The translations under genes were made by a program, and so were the position numbers. A DNA stretch of 64,000 bases from Pomphorhynchus laevis (Eukaryota; Acanthocephala; Palaeacanthocephala; Echinorhynchida; Pomphorhynchidae). Location: assembly GCA_012934845.2 (NCBI GenBank), contig WNNJ02001593.1:1-64000 (forward strand), in the 5' to 3' direction. Shown one piece after another: positions 51,607 to 61,409 of this stretch; the first letter of the stretch is position 1; each line of letters starts with the position of its first letter. The notes below the pieces were generated by a model. It did no database searches, was not told where the DNA came from, and saw nothing but the letters and a program-made list of their open reading frames with translations.

Positions 51607-52945
51607 TTGTTCAGAAAGTGTGGACACAAAGGTAATTTGATTGCTCAATTCAAACTTGCTCGCAATGCATATAAACGCCTAAGAATTAAGAAACATATGG
51701 AGTATGAGGACCAAATTGTGCAATCTTTGAATAGCTCACCCCAACGCTTTTGGTCATATGTTCGTCAAAGTACGCGTACTTATTGTGCAATCACTAGATT
51801 ATCATCAAACGGTAAGTTGCTTGATTCTCCTTCTGACGTTGCTAATGAGTTTGCTAATGCATTTGACCTACATAATGCTTGTTCGACCATAGAAGATAGT
51901 GTTCAGTCAATCAGTTTTCCTACGTGCTTTAGTTCTCCCATTGTAATCAATGTGGATGATGTAGCTTGGAGGTTATCACATTTGTCGTCTTCATCTTCTT
52001 CAGGTCCTGATGATTTTCATCCGCATCTACTCAGGGTGTTGAGTCAACATTTGGCTCCTTCGGTCACTAGCTTGTTTCAGGCATCTCTGGATAGCATGGA
52101 GGTACCGTCTGAATGGAAGAGTGCGATAGTTGTGCTGGTATTCAAAAAGGGTGACCTGCGGCTAGCAGACAACTATCGAGCTATAAGTCTTACAAGTCAT
52201 TTGGGTAAGGTACTGGAAAGGATCATCTACAAACATATATTCAGACACTTGAGCATATCAGGTCAACAAAGCTTTATACAGCATGGCTTCAGAAAATGAC
52301 GTTCTTGCCTTACCAAGCTTTTGTCTGCCCGTGAGGCCTGGATAAAATCTGTCTCAAGGAAAGGCAGTTGACGTCATTCTGTTCGATTTTAGTCGTGCGT
52401 TTGATCGTGTTCCCCATAGTCTCCGCATTCAAACAGTGGCCAGCTACGGCATTAATAGCTTTGTTATATGATGGATTAGAGATTTTCTATCTAACAGATC
52501 TTTCAGAGTACGAGTTGGTAGTACCCTATCCTCACAACATTTAATTACGTCAGGAGTTCCTCAGGGTTCTGTACTAGAACCTTTATTGTTTAACATGTTC
52601 ATGAACAGTTTACTCACATAATTTCATTGTCCATGTTTAGCCTTTGCTGACAACATCAAAATATGGTGTGAGGTCATATCTGCAGATGACCATATCCGCT
52701 TACAGTGTGAAATTGACAGGCTTTATACATGGAGTATTAATACTGAAGTATTGTTAAAATTTTCTAAGTGCTCACACATTCGTCTCGGTAGGTCCAATGT
52801 GTCTTCCTTGTATAGTGTCGGGACATATAGTATCATTTCGACCAATCAGATTCGTGATCTTGACATACTTATGCAATCGTCATTTAAAACTAGAATGGAT
52901 ACTGAAAGACGTTGCAGTTCAGCAAGGAAGATGATTATCTGATTA
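51607..52945 (+). pseudogene. LINE I reverse transcriptase, several stops
   Basis: 51607-52299 is open: RLSHLSSSSSSGPDDFHPHLL, VPSEWKSAIVVLVFKKGD, NYRAISLTSHLGKVLERII. After 52299 pieces in other frames show FSRAFDRVPHSL (near 52390), SGVPQGSVL (near 52550) and a decayed catalytic region (AFADNIKIW near 52640; the usual YADD is changed). Frame breaks are frequent after 52300. Confidence 0.75.
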
Positions 52946-53193
52946 AAACTTGATTCTTGTCAATATCTCCTCAGTGTTTCGCTCGGCTATATAATGCGCT
53001 TGTTTGTCCCCATATCGAATATGCAGGCATAATTCCCTTCTACAAGAGGTGAAATGAGGGATTTGGAGATAATTCTACGTCGTAGCAGCAAGCTCGTTCG
53101 AGGATGTAAAATGATGAATTATAGCGATCGTTTATAAATCAATAGGCATGATATCAGTGCAAGCAGACTACTCGTTCTGGATCTGTTTGCGAT

Positions 53194-53233
53194 GTAGCCG
53201 TCAATCCCCTTTACAAAGGGGATTGACGGCTAC
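53194..53233. repeat. Perfect inverted repeat, 19-bp arms, 2-nt loop
   Basis: GTAGCCGTCAATCCCCTTT at 53194-53212, AC, then its exact reverse complement. Inside LINE I coding sequence. Confidence 0.95.
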
Positions 53234-53558
53234 CCAAGTGAATGTGTTGAATTGAATGTTCGACAAAGTCGCAGGGGTCATTCTCTCGCGTTACGCGCAG
53301 GACAAATTGGAAGGTCGACAATGGTATCGCGATTGTCACGCAGTGAGAAAGTTGTGGAACGCATTGCCTCACGACATAATGACTGCGTCATCATTGAGCC
53401 AATTCAAAGCCATGGTCAACACTTGGATAAGACATGCTGATCAAGGCAACATTAAAAGTTCTTATCCTTGGTTTGGTTGTAATTGATATGTTTGTTTCAT
53501 GTGTTGTAATGTATGATGAGCGGGCAAAACGGCCTTTTCGGTCAAAGCCCTGTATATA

Positions 53559-53668
53559 ATATTTTAAACTAGGTTACTATAAAAATACCATCAAACAGAA
53601 AATAGTAAAATATATAAATCAATAATATAAAAAATAAATTTAAAATTTTACCAAAATTTTTTAATAAA
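53559..53668 (+). mobile_element. PLE RT fragment, second piece of the split copy
   Basis: ATATTTTAAACTAGGTTACT continues the PLE exactly where 50467 left it, with KIVKYINQ-like coding sequence, until LINE E begins. Confidence 0.65.
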
Positions 53669-53669
53669 T

Positions 53670-54516
53670 ACAATATTAGAGATACAATTGAATGGGTTGA
53701 CCGCAAATGGGCCCCAAATTATTACTTAGATAACGTTTAATAAAAAGTAGGGGATCATTGGGCTTCGGAATCAAGATTGCATAAGACTCTCCCTGACGCA
53801 TGCTGAATTCACCCGCTGAATTGCAGCACTTATGCGCTGTAAGAAATGGGATTTTGCCTGGGCGTCGTTTGTAGCTAGCCTCAGTCGCTTCCCAATTAGT
53901 TCAAAAAGGGCGGTGGCTTCACATCCTAAGGCGCCGATTGACTCGACAGCTACTAGGACTAAGCAGCAATATGAAGGATCCAAACATGTATATTTGATCC
54001 GTTTCCTGCGTTCCGCTTCCGTGGCCAGAGCTCCAGCACCTGCTGCAGAACAATCTACGTGAGACGGAGCTAGGGTGTTCACGCAAGTATGGTCCCATAC
54101 TAGTAGACGTCCACAGTCCCATGGTACTAAGGTGGCCCCATCTGGTCTCTTACCGTCAGTTCGGGACATACCACAGGGCTCCAAGGAGCAGGGGTAACCC
54201 GCTGCTGATAAAGCTGCCTTTATTATTCCATTCACTTGGGCATGTCGGAAGTGGCGGCCGATAGACCTTTTGCAGTCTAACCCATGCCGGCCTAGTCTAT
54301 CTACAATTGCGCCGCACTTACAAGTATGTAGGCACAGAGTGGCAATCCCAAACGAAGGCCAATTGAAATGCGAATCCCCTCGTAGTCTAATCTTGTTCCG
54401 GTTGCCGCGTTTAGTATTGCCTGTAGGAATGCTCCTGCAGCTGGTGCGGCCGCGGCCAGTAATCGTGCTCTTTCTGTTAGGTTTGGGGCAGAGTCTAATA
54501 GCTGCTTAAAATCATT
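53670..54516 (-). mobile_element. REL-endonuclease LINE, lineage D, C-terminal copy (E)
   Basis: 5'-truncated copy. The 3' end near 53690-53715 holds GGGCCCATTTGCGGTCAACCC, the motif shared by other REL LINEs. Higher GC than its host PLE. Confidence 0.75.
53771..54235 (-). pseudogene. LINE E knuckle and REL nuclease
   Basis: 154 residues: DGKRPDGATLVPWDCGRLLVW, DHTCVNTLAPSH, ERRKRIKYT, AVESIGALGCEATALF and AAIQRVNSACVRE, all the REL residues of lineage D. Upstream on the minus strand, in the same frame past a break, LHTCKCGAIVDRLGRHGLDCK provides the zinc knuckle. This is the best-preserved REL of the lineage in the window. Confidence 0.75.
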
Positions 54517-54598
54517 AGGGAAAATTTTTTATGGATGGATAACAAATAATATACTTTGTATTAGAAAAAAATAATATATAATCAAATTCAATCAGAAG

Positions 54599-54696
54599 AA
54601 ATACGTTCTTAGCACGTATTTGGCCTTGCTGCTATGTTGCGTCGAGGAATTAGGGGGCGAAACCTGATAGCATAGCAGTTCATCCTGATGACCTCT
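54599..54696 (+). ncRNA. Structured RNA of PLE tail with compensatory changes
   Basis: Hairpin AAATACGT (54599-54606) with ACGTATTT (54614-54621): one A-T pair of the other copies is G-C here. P1-like stem GGCCTT with GGGGGC keeps pairing by G-T wobbles. CTGCTATG with CATAGCAG is conserved, as is CTGATGA. Confidence 0.55.
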
Positions 54697-54793
54697 AATC
54701 CTAATTCTGATACACCGTCAGCTATTTATTAGTCAATTCATAAAAATGACTTTTATTTTAAATTTCAATTTTTTGTTCTAACTTGATATAAAT

Positions 54794-55008
54794 CGATGAT
54801 GGAATTTTGTTGACTATTAGCATTTTATTAATAAAAGACAGAAAATTATAATTTACTGTCATACGTTCTACAGCTATATTTACGTCCCCCCATAGATGCA
54901 ACAAGCGCTCGGGTGCATACAGCTGTTCTAGAGTTTGGTTTAGTTGTTGATTTGTCGGCTGATGTTGCTGGGGATGAAGAAGATTTAATAGTTGATATAA
55001 ATTATAAT
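54794..55008 (-). pseudogene. Ubiquilin 3' fragment inserted in a PLE tail
   Basis: On the minus strand 54990-54840 matches the end of the ubiquilin frame at 47720-47915: CCAGCAACATCAGCCGACAA, AACCAAACTC and GTTGCATCTATGGGGG are shared or nearly so. About 60 bases of the UBA coding region are missing in the middle. The copy is past the stop codon different from the gene's own 3' region and includes AATAAA. It is flanked by ACTTGATATAAAT at 54781-54793 and 55009-55021, a 13-bp target duplication, so it looks retrotransposed. Confidence 0.8.
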
Positions 55009-55147
55009 ACTTGATATAAATTTAAAAATTCTTATAACAATCATTTATTTTATTATTTAATTATAAAATTTTGATTTAGCATTATTATTATGTTTTGTTT
55101 ATTTTATAATTATATTAAATAAGTAGACTCAGTTAGCTGATTTGATT

Positions 55148-55880
55148 TATCAACTGTAAAGATCTTTATCATAAAGATAATGGTGCTAGTTATGCACAAA
55201 TTGTTACGAATACAAAAGTGCAATAATTCGACACCACTTGCATTCAGATCAGAGAGTCCGTTCTTCCTCATCACTCCCTTCCAAGTACTACTGTCGCTAC
55301 CAACATGATCACTGAAGTGACCTAATAGAACGAGGGACTCTCCAACAGGAGTACTATCAAGCAAAGCTTGAAGATCTTCCACGAAGGCTGCGTATTCCGA
55401 GATAATGTTGGGAGCATACGCACTCGCAACAGTTATCCCCTTTCCCTCTTTGACTAAAAGTCTCAGAGACGCCAGCCCTTCATTCACTGGGATAAAACTT
55501 CCTACCACAAACGACAACCGGGGACTTGTAAGTATTCCTACACCCGCCTGTCGTCGCTTTCCGTTGGTAACTCCCGAATAGTTCAAGGCCCAACCTTGAT
55601 CAAAAGGTTTAGTTCCAATTCCAGAATAGCGACGAGAAGTCAGTCCGAATATTTCTAGAACGAAGCGAATCATCTCTTCAACTAATTCTGGTTTCTTCCC
55701 CGCCAGCGAGATGACATTCCACGTTCCTAAATGAAGGCTAGTCCGCTTCAAATGTTGATGCCTCTTTCGCTGTCTTCGTACAACTGCCTGGTTACACGGC
55801 ATTCGACTATGAAAACTCCTCCAGTCAGTGGTGAGTTGCACGATATCACAATATCGTACGCACAAATTAATTTTAGAATA
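55148..55880 (-). mobile_element. AP-endonuclease LINE (lineage G), 5' fragment
   Basis: Contains only the endonuclease; cut at 55148 by the end of the PLE. Matches in type the 3' fragments at 15.5 and 49.7 kb. Confidence 0.7.
55150..55865 (-). CDS. LINE G AP endonuclease (incomplete)
   Basis: Open from 55865. LHLGTWNVISLAGKKPELVEE (metal-binding N), IFGLTSRRYSGIGT, GVTNGKRRQAGVGILTSPRL, ASLRLLVKEGKGITVASAYAP, LVLLGHFSDHVGSDSSTW and LNASGVELLHFCIRNNLCITS follow the order of the endonuclease in this widespread LINE type. GDFNAHVG is changed to GHFSDHVG, so the catalytic D and N are lost. The C-terminus with SDH is missing. Confidence 0.75.
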
Positions 55881-55889
55881 TTAATAAAA

Positions 55890-56125
55890 TTAATACATGG
55901 GTGTTAAATGTTAGAATTTAAATATTTAATTATGATACATTATACAATATATACAATCTGATGAGATGAGTGCCAACCTCAATCTGGAGCGAGACGATTC
56001 GCTTTAGATATTTAAATAATGGATGTTTAATATTTGAATTTAAATATTTAATCATTACACATTATACAATATACAATCTGACGAGATGAGCGCCGACCTC
56101 AATCTGGAACGAGATAGTTCGAGAT
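55890..56125 (+). repeat. Duplicated leader of LINE F
   Basis: Two units of about 120 bases share TTTAAATATTTAATYAT, ACATTATACAATAT and GACCTCAATCTGGARCGAGA. Each carries an ATG that starts MSA(N/D)LNLERD; the first frame stops after 13 codons, the second continues into the zinc-finger region. Confidence 0.75.
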
Positions 56126-57190
56126 CATGCACTAGTCACCCGATTCAGAATCAGTCCGTCAGATATGCTGTATACAAGGACCTCTTTTGACTCAATTGTT
56201 CGGAATGCCTTCGTAAACACAGACCAGTTTCAAGACGCTGCCATGGGTCTGGACACACGCCTTTGATGTCCCAAAAGCATTATACTTACACTGAGCGTAA
56301 ATTGTCTGGTAAGGACCCATCTTCATCCCAGCTCCCGCCTTCCTCGTTCAACGATCGTAATTTTGGAGCAACGCCTGATCAACACTCATGTGTGCTCACC
56401 GACACTAGAGTATATGCTATAAATTTTAAAAAATCTTATAACAATCATTTATTTTATTATTTAAAATATTTAGAGACTTTATTGTGTGTGGTCATCCAGC
56501 GTATGCACATTAAAACGGATTCCGTGGTGTATGAGGGCACGATCAGCTTGCCTTTTGTCTTCTCTTATTCAGGACGTTTTATGTAAGAAATTCGTGGAAA
56601 GCTGGACTACACTCATGTGATTTCCAAAGTTGTGTCTGGGTTATAATCCTGTTGGCAGATTTAAAAATGGAAAAGCAAATCAAAAACACATTTCGCATCT
56701 TTTGTCTTTGGTTGAGGCCCGCGATATTGCTTGCTGCTTGGATATCTTGGTCGGCTAGAAGGGCAGTCAAATTTCATCAAACAGACTACCGAATGAACAC
56801 GTCAAATATGGTGAGGTTATTGATCTGGCAAGGACTGGTAACTACAGTAAAGCAATAAGACAATTGACGTCTGACGGCATTTGCGTTTCATCATCTTCGA
56901 TGAGAATGAAGTTGGTAGATCTACACCCAACATATGGAGTGTATTGTCCACCATGTTAATCTCGTACACCAACAACAATCATGTAATTTTGATTGGGTTT
57001 GGTTAAAAGTCGATTTAAAAAACGCTTTCAATTGTTTAAGTCGGGATGCTCTAATTCGGTCGGTCGACAATCTATTCCCTGAATGTTCTGCTTGGGTCAG
57101 ATGGTGTTACGACCGTACTCATATTTACGGGTAGTCGGTCAGGATCCTCTGCGATATGCGTGCGATGTTCAGCAGGGGAACCCACTTTGA
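56071..57190 (+). pseudogene. LINE F N-terminus and first RT blocks
   Basis: MSADLNLERDSS is followed by C-S-E-C-L-R...RCHGSGHTP, a short zinc-finger pattern like that of LINE D1. Around 56930 a deletion of about 140 residues joins LHPTYG directly to ECIVHHVNLVHQQ. 56934-57134 then reads WVWLKVDLKNAFNCLSRD, with the first catalytic aspartate. Several stops. Confidence 0.65.
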
Positions 57191-57216
57191 CCCTTCTTTT
57201 CTCTAACAATATAAAA

Positions 57217-57292
57217 TATTTTTAATTAGTCGGTTTCATATTTTCCTCGTGTGGTTCTTTTAATCCTATCAGCATCACTGTACACTACAAAT
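57217..57292 (+). mobile_element. SINE fragment inside LINE F
   Basis: TTAATTAGTCGGTTTCATAT, CCTCGTGTGGTT and AATCCTATCAGCATCACTG match the SINE at 58.65 kb. It separates the QQGDP-type region of the RT from NRWYLDDGIIGG, so it inserted into the LINE. Confidence 0.65.
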
Positions 57293-58430
57293 CGATGGTA
57301 TTTGGACGATGGAATTATCGGGGGTTCAATTTAGTCCATTATAAAGACCTTATCCCACTTATCAAGTGCATTCAATAATCTTAATCTTCATCTCAATCGG
57401 GGAAAAACAGAAATATTTAGTCATCACGACGCTATTCATTTAATACAATCTCATTTTCCCGAATACATGATTTTAAAAGAAACTTTAAATTTTAATTTAC
57501 TTAGAACTCCAATCGGAAGGGCTGAATTTTGTGTATCGCATCTTGAATATGACATTCTGCCAAGACTGTTTAGAGATCTCAATTCACTATCCAGACTGTC
57601 CGACCCGCAGATCGTTTATCTTCTTTTGCGACATTCTGCTTCAGCTCAGCGTACAATTTAATGCGAACAATTGATCCTTCTTCCATAGACTCTGCTCTAA
57701 AGCTTTGCGACAATGTCGTCGTTAATGCCATTAACGAATTAATTGGAATACGACTAGATTCCCGCACACGAATTCAAACAAATATTCCTTTAAGTATGGG
57801 CGGACTTGGTATAAGGAGTTACCAAGTCCACACTCCTGTTGCATATGTCGCTAGCCTTGCCAATGTTGCGAACACTTTGGAGATATAGGCGTCTTTATTT
57901 CCCGGATTTTCCCGTGCTTTGAGTCGTTACTCCGAGACTACCCATTCGAATTTACGACAGATGATATTGTTAGTACAAAGCACATGTACAAGTCGTACTT
58001 AAGCATGAAAATAAATCAAGTTTTGCCCACGAAACTAATCGAAACATCAATTCCTTTTGGCGCATCACGTCTTCTTGCAGTTAGTTGTGCCCACGTAAAT
58101 GCCTGGTTGCAGGCTAATCCAACTAAGATTAACTCGCTGATCTTGTTGTCAGCTGAATTTCGGATCACCGTAAAGATGTGGTTGGGAATACCAATTTCTA
58201 TGCAGCCATACACATGCCGCCGATGCTTTAAAGACGCAGACGTTCACGGGTTTTACAGGCTCACATGCCAGTTTGGTGGATATCCAGGTATTCGTCATAA
58301 CGGAGTGCGAGATACGGTTTTCCATGCAGCTGAATTAGCAGGACTAGATGTAGAGCGTGAAACACTGAATCTTATCCGATACTTAAGAGAGCGGCCAGCG
58401 GACATCTTCCTCCATTGAGATCCACCAGAA
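57290..58430 (+). pseudogene. LINE F catalytic box, thumb, knuckle and REL start
   Basis: RWYLDDGIIGG at about 57297. Then LLRTPIGRAEFCVSHLE, MGGLGIRSYQVHTPVAYVASL (57661-57888), and 57984-58418 with ASRLLAVSCAHVNAWLQANP, CRRCFKDADVHGFYRLTCQFG, GIRHNGVRDTVFHAAELAG and RERPADIFLH. The frame breaks a few times; the tail after RPAD is lost. Confidence 0.7.
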
Positions 58431-58640
58431 GCTGTTGATTTCGCGGTTACAAACCCACAGCAGTCATCATATTTGTCGAAAGCCAGAACTGAGGTGTCGT
58501 ATGCTGCAGAGGACTATGCTGCAGAGAACTATGTAATCCGTCATTTTTCATAGGATTGCATTCGCCATAATGTAATCCTATCAAAACATCTACAAGCAGT
58601 ATGCAGCGATATAATAATCAAACTTATTATTGTGAATATT

Positions 58641-58800
58641 GCATACACGAGCCGTTATTCTTAACTGGTCGGTTTGATATTATCCTCGTGTGGTTGTTTG
58701 AATCCTATCAGCATCACTGTACACTACAATCAGCGTGGGTGGACCTCATCAGCAGTGAGCCCACGCCTACATTTCGTGTTTCGGTCCTTTAACTGCTTCT
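58641..58800 (+). mobile_element. tRNA-derived SINE copy
   Basis: A-box-like TTCTTAACTGG (58652) and B-box-like GTTTGAATCC (58696-58705) are spaced as in a tRNA gene. The tail has a hairpin, GTGGG with CCCAC, and CCTACATTTCGTGTTTCGGT, which resembles the CCTACATTTCACGTTTC of the 459-866 copy. Confidence 0.6.
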
Positions 58801-58819
58801 GCTGATTAATCAAACTTAT

Positions 58820-59700
58820 ATTCACTCGTGCCTGATAATTTTACATTTGACAACTCCTCGATAACATCAGAAAGGCAAGCACAATTATATATTGTATGTA
58901 GAGAACTCTATGGTGCACTGATAGAGCGAACATTTATAGACGTTTGTGTGTTCAATACACTTGCTACTTCGAATACGTCCCGTAACGGAAACGAACATGA
59001 ATATTGCTAGAATCGTAAACTGGTAAAATATGCCAAGCGTATCTTCATAATTGAATTATCACAGTTTATTCAATTAATCACATCTTCAACAGCAAGCTCT
59101 AGTCCAACATTATATGTAACCCTAAAGCATAAAAATATATCGTTAAAATGCAATCAATAAAGCAAAAGGCATATTCGGACAAGATTACAAATTGAAAACT
59201 GAAATTTCGATTGTACTCGCCAAATTCGTCAGTTTAGCAATAAGAAAAACATCTATTCGATCGCTTTCAAACGCAACATCGGATTTTTACTTAACCCAGC
59301 ACCCTGCATCATTGACTTTTTAAGCCAATGAATATTTTATAGTATTTTAAGAAAACCCTATTTATTTAATATTTTATTAGAAAATGGCATGAGAACTTCA
59401 AATTTTTATACTCATTTGAGGGAAACTATTAATGCTGTATGTCAAATAAATAATATTATATTTAAAAAAGGAAAAACATTCCTATGTGATAATTGGAAAT
59501 CTTCCTCTGCGACCAGCGCTTTCAACTATTACGAGACACGTAACCGAGCAAAGTACAAAGAAAGAATAAATCTCATTAAACGTGGAAATTTCATATCTCT
59601 CGTACTTGCATCATTTGGTGGAATGTATGACGACGTGATTAGAGTACTCAAACGTGGTGCAGGATTACAATCTACAAACTCGCCTACGAATTCTTAAGCA
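58820..59700 (+). mobile_element. REL LINE lineage B, C-terminal pieces (copy 4)
   Basis: 58828-59000 encodes LYGALIERTFIDVCVFNTLA and 59490-59697 encodes ATSAFNYYETRNRAKYKERI and FGGMYDDVIRVLKRG. Both correspond to the nuclease end of LINE B1. About 480 bases of AT-rich sequence (59005-59480), with no recognised content, lie between them. Confidence 0.65.
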
Positions 59701-59859
59701 AACTGAATGTCTCGTTTAAAAAAACAATTAGGTTCACGCTTTGCCAATCCGCGCCAATGTGTTTTCGCGATTATGGTTCATCTCACAATAGATCTGTTTC
59801 GAAATGTTGACAACGGATAGGGGAATGAAGATAATTGCAGAGAGAAAATAAAGATAAAT
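59701..59859. other. Unassigned spacer
   Basis: No feature recognised; AAATAAAGATAAATAATAAA near 59850 may be the 3' simple tail of LINE H2. Confidence 0.4.
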
Positions 59860-60724
59860 AATAAATAATAATTTAAGATTTTAGACAATTTATATTTATT
59901 ATTATTCCAATACATACCAGATCACAATACACAGTACGAGAATTGTCGAGAAAAGGAAGGTTGAGAAATGAAGGGGTATGAGAAGTTATAAGGCGAAAAG
60001 CAATGATAAGAAGACGAATTTGAACACGACAATAAATGGTAGGCCAATCAAGAGAAACAAGATAGTGGGATGTATGATCAAAACGACGAAGACGGAGAAG
60101 AATTAGGACGGCAGCGTTGATGATGCGTTGTAAAGGAAGAAGAGTGGATTTAGGTGAGTTGGGAAATAGACTAAGACAGTAATCAAGTCTTGAGAAAAGA
60201 AGAGAAGATATGAGAATCATACAAGAAGGGAAATCGATCAATCTACGAACTTGACGGAGATTGCGGAGTATCAAGGTAGATGAGCGTACTTTATCACTAA
60301 CGAAAGGTTTAAGTGAAAGTCGGTTGTCGAAATGAAAGCCTGGGAAAACGAGATTATCAACGATAGGAAGAATTGTAGAATTTAGTGATACGGAAGGAGG
60401 TTCTACGCCGAAGCTTCGAGGTAGGATCCACATAATTTTAGATTTGTCAGGATTCAGAGAAAGGCGAAGGGAAGAAAGATGGTTTGAAATTGAGACAAGA
60501 CAGCTGGAAACAGAAACACTAAGATCATGAATACGATAAGCAGGTGCGTGAGCATATATGAGAATGTCATCAGCATATTGCATAACATTGAAGTTAAATT
60601 TATGAGAAATCGATGACAAGTCACCGAGAAGACGAGAGAAAAGCATAGGGCCTAAAACGGAGCATTGTGGAACACCGGACGAAATGGACGAAGGATGGGA
60701 GAGAGAATAATAATAATAATACAA
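59860..60724 (-). mobile_element. CR1/L2-like LINE H, 5'-truncated copy (H2)
   Basis: Begins in the RT right after the ATT-repeat tail of the upstream copy and ends with AATAATAATAAATATAAATT. It is head to tail with H1 and about 90-95% identical to it by eye. Confidence 0.8.
59873..60724 (-). pseudogene. LINE H2 reverse transcriptase, C-terminal part
   Basis: 283 residues: SSISSGVPQCSVLGPMLFS, MQYADDILIYAHAP (catalytic YADD intact), LRLSLNPDKSKIMWILPRS, PGFHFDNRLSLKPFVSDKVR and LRLRRFDHTSHYLVSLDWPT. The RT start and endonuclease are missing through truncation. The last residues run out of the family's sequence after RTVYCDLV, because the copy is deleted there. Confidence 0.8.
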
Positions 60725-60790
60725 ATTTATTTAATGTGGCAAATGCGTACAAGCTGTACGCTTACAAGTCCACAAACAAAAATGAGAAAG

Positions 60791-61327
60791 TCAAGCAGTT
60801 AAATTGTTCAGATGGGATCGGATTTGTCGTTTGAAGCACTGCAGGGAAGTTGATTGGCGTATATGAATGGGCAGATGATTCCACGATAGAGGAGCAGCCA
60901 CCAGGAAGGAGCGAAGTCCAAAGGAGGTAGAGTAGTTTGAGACATGTAAAAGAAGGGAATTACAGGAACGCAAGGAACAGTAAACAGGACGGGAATTATC
61001 AAGAAAAGGAAGGTTGAGAAATGAAGGGGTATGAAAAGTTACAAGGCGGAAAGCAACGATAAGAAGACGAATTTGAACACGACAATAAATTGTAGGCAAA
61101 TCGAGAGAAGCAAGATGGTAGGATGTGTGATCAAAACGACGAAGACGGAGGAGAATTCGGACAGCTGCGTTGACGATGCGTTGTAGGGGAAGAAGAGTGG
61201 ATTTAGGTGAGTTGGAAAATAGACTAAGACAATAATCGAGTCTAGAAAAAAGGAGAGATGATATGAGAGTCATACAAGAAGGGAAATCGATCAATCTACG
61301 AACTTGACGGAGGTTGCGGAGTATCAA
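60791..61327 (-). pseudogene. LINE H1 ORF2, C-terminal part after frameshift
   Basis: 178 residues from ILRNLRQVRRLIDFPSCM to SLQCFKRQIRSHLNNLTA, the natural ORF2 end. The CR1-type C-terminal block (SFGLRSFLVAAPLSWNHLPI) is present. Confidence 0.8.
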
Positions 61328-61409
61328 GGTAGATGAGCGTACTTTATCTCTAACGAAAGGTTTAAGTGAAAGTCGGTTGTCAAAATGGAAGCCTAGGAAA
61401 ACGAGATTA

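Larger units (their letters stand above)
50468..53558 (+). mobile_element. CR1/Jockey-like LINE (element I), inserted in a PLE
   Basis: The leader starts GTTAAAAAATTGTCTTGATT and has four units of CTCAACGACTTTCAAAC (50505-50572). Endonuclease and RT follow. The 3' part contains a block resembling the end of CR1-type ORF2 (ALPHDIMTASSLSQFKAMV, 53340-53410) and a GC-rich tail AAAACGGCCTTTTCGGTC. It has 5' and 3' ends, so it is close to full length, with several stops in the RT. Confidence 0.8.
54519..55145 (+). mobile_element. PLE 3' tail, third piece of the split copy
   Basis: Starts in the last RT codons (ATTTTTTATGGATGGATAAC), then the structured RNA (54599-54690) and the terminal ACTCAGTTAGCTGATTT near 55127-55143. 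A ubiquilin-derived fragment is inserted at about 54794-55008. Confidence 0.8.
55885..58560 (+). mobile_element. REL-endonuclease LINE, lineage C (element F), internally deleted
   Basis: A duplicated leader (55890-56010 and 56013-56125), zinc-finger N-terminus, RT with a large internal deletion, knuckle and start of REL. A SINE piece sits inside at 57217-57292. The copy ends near 58560 inside the REL region. Confidence 0.7.
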
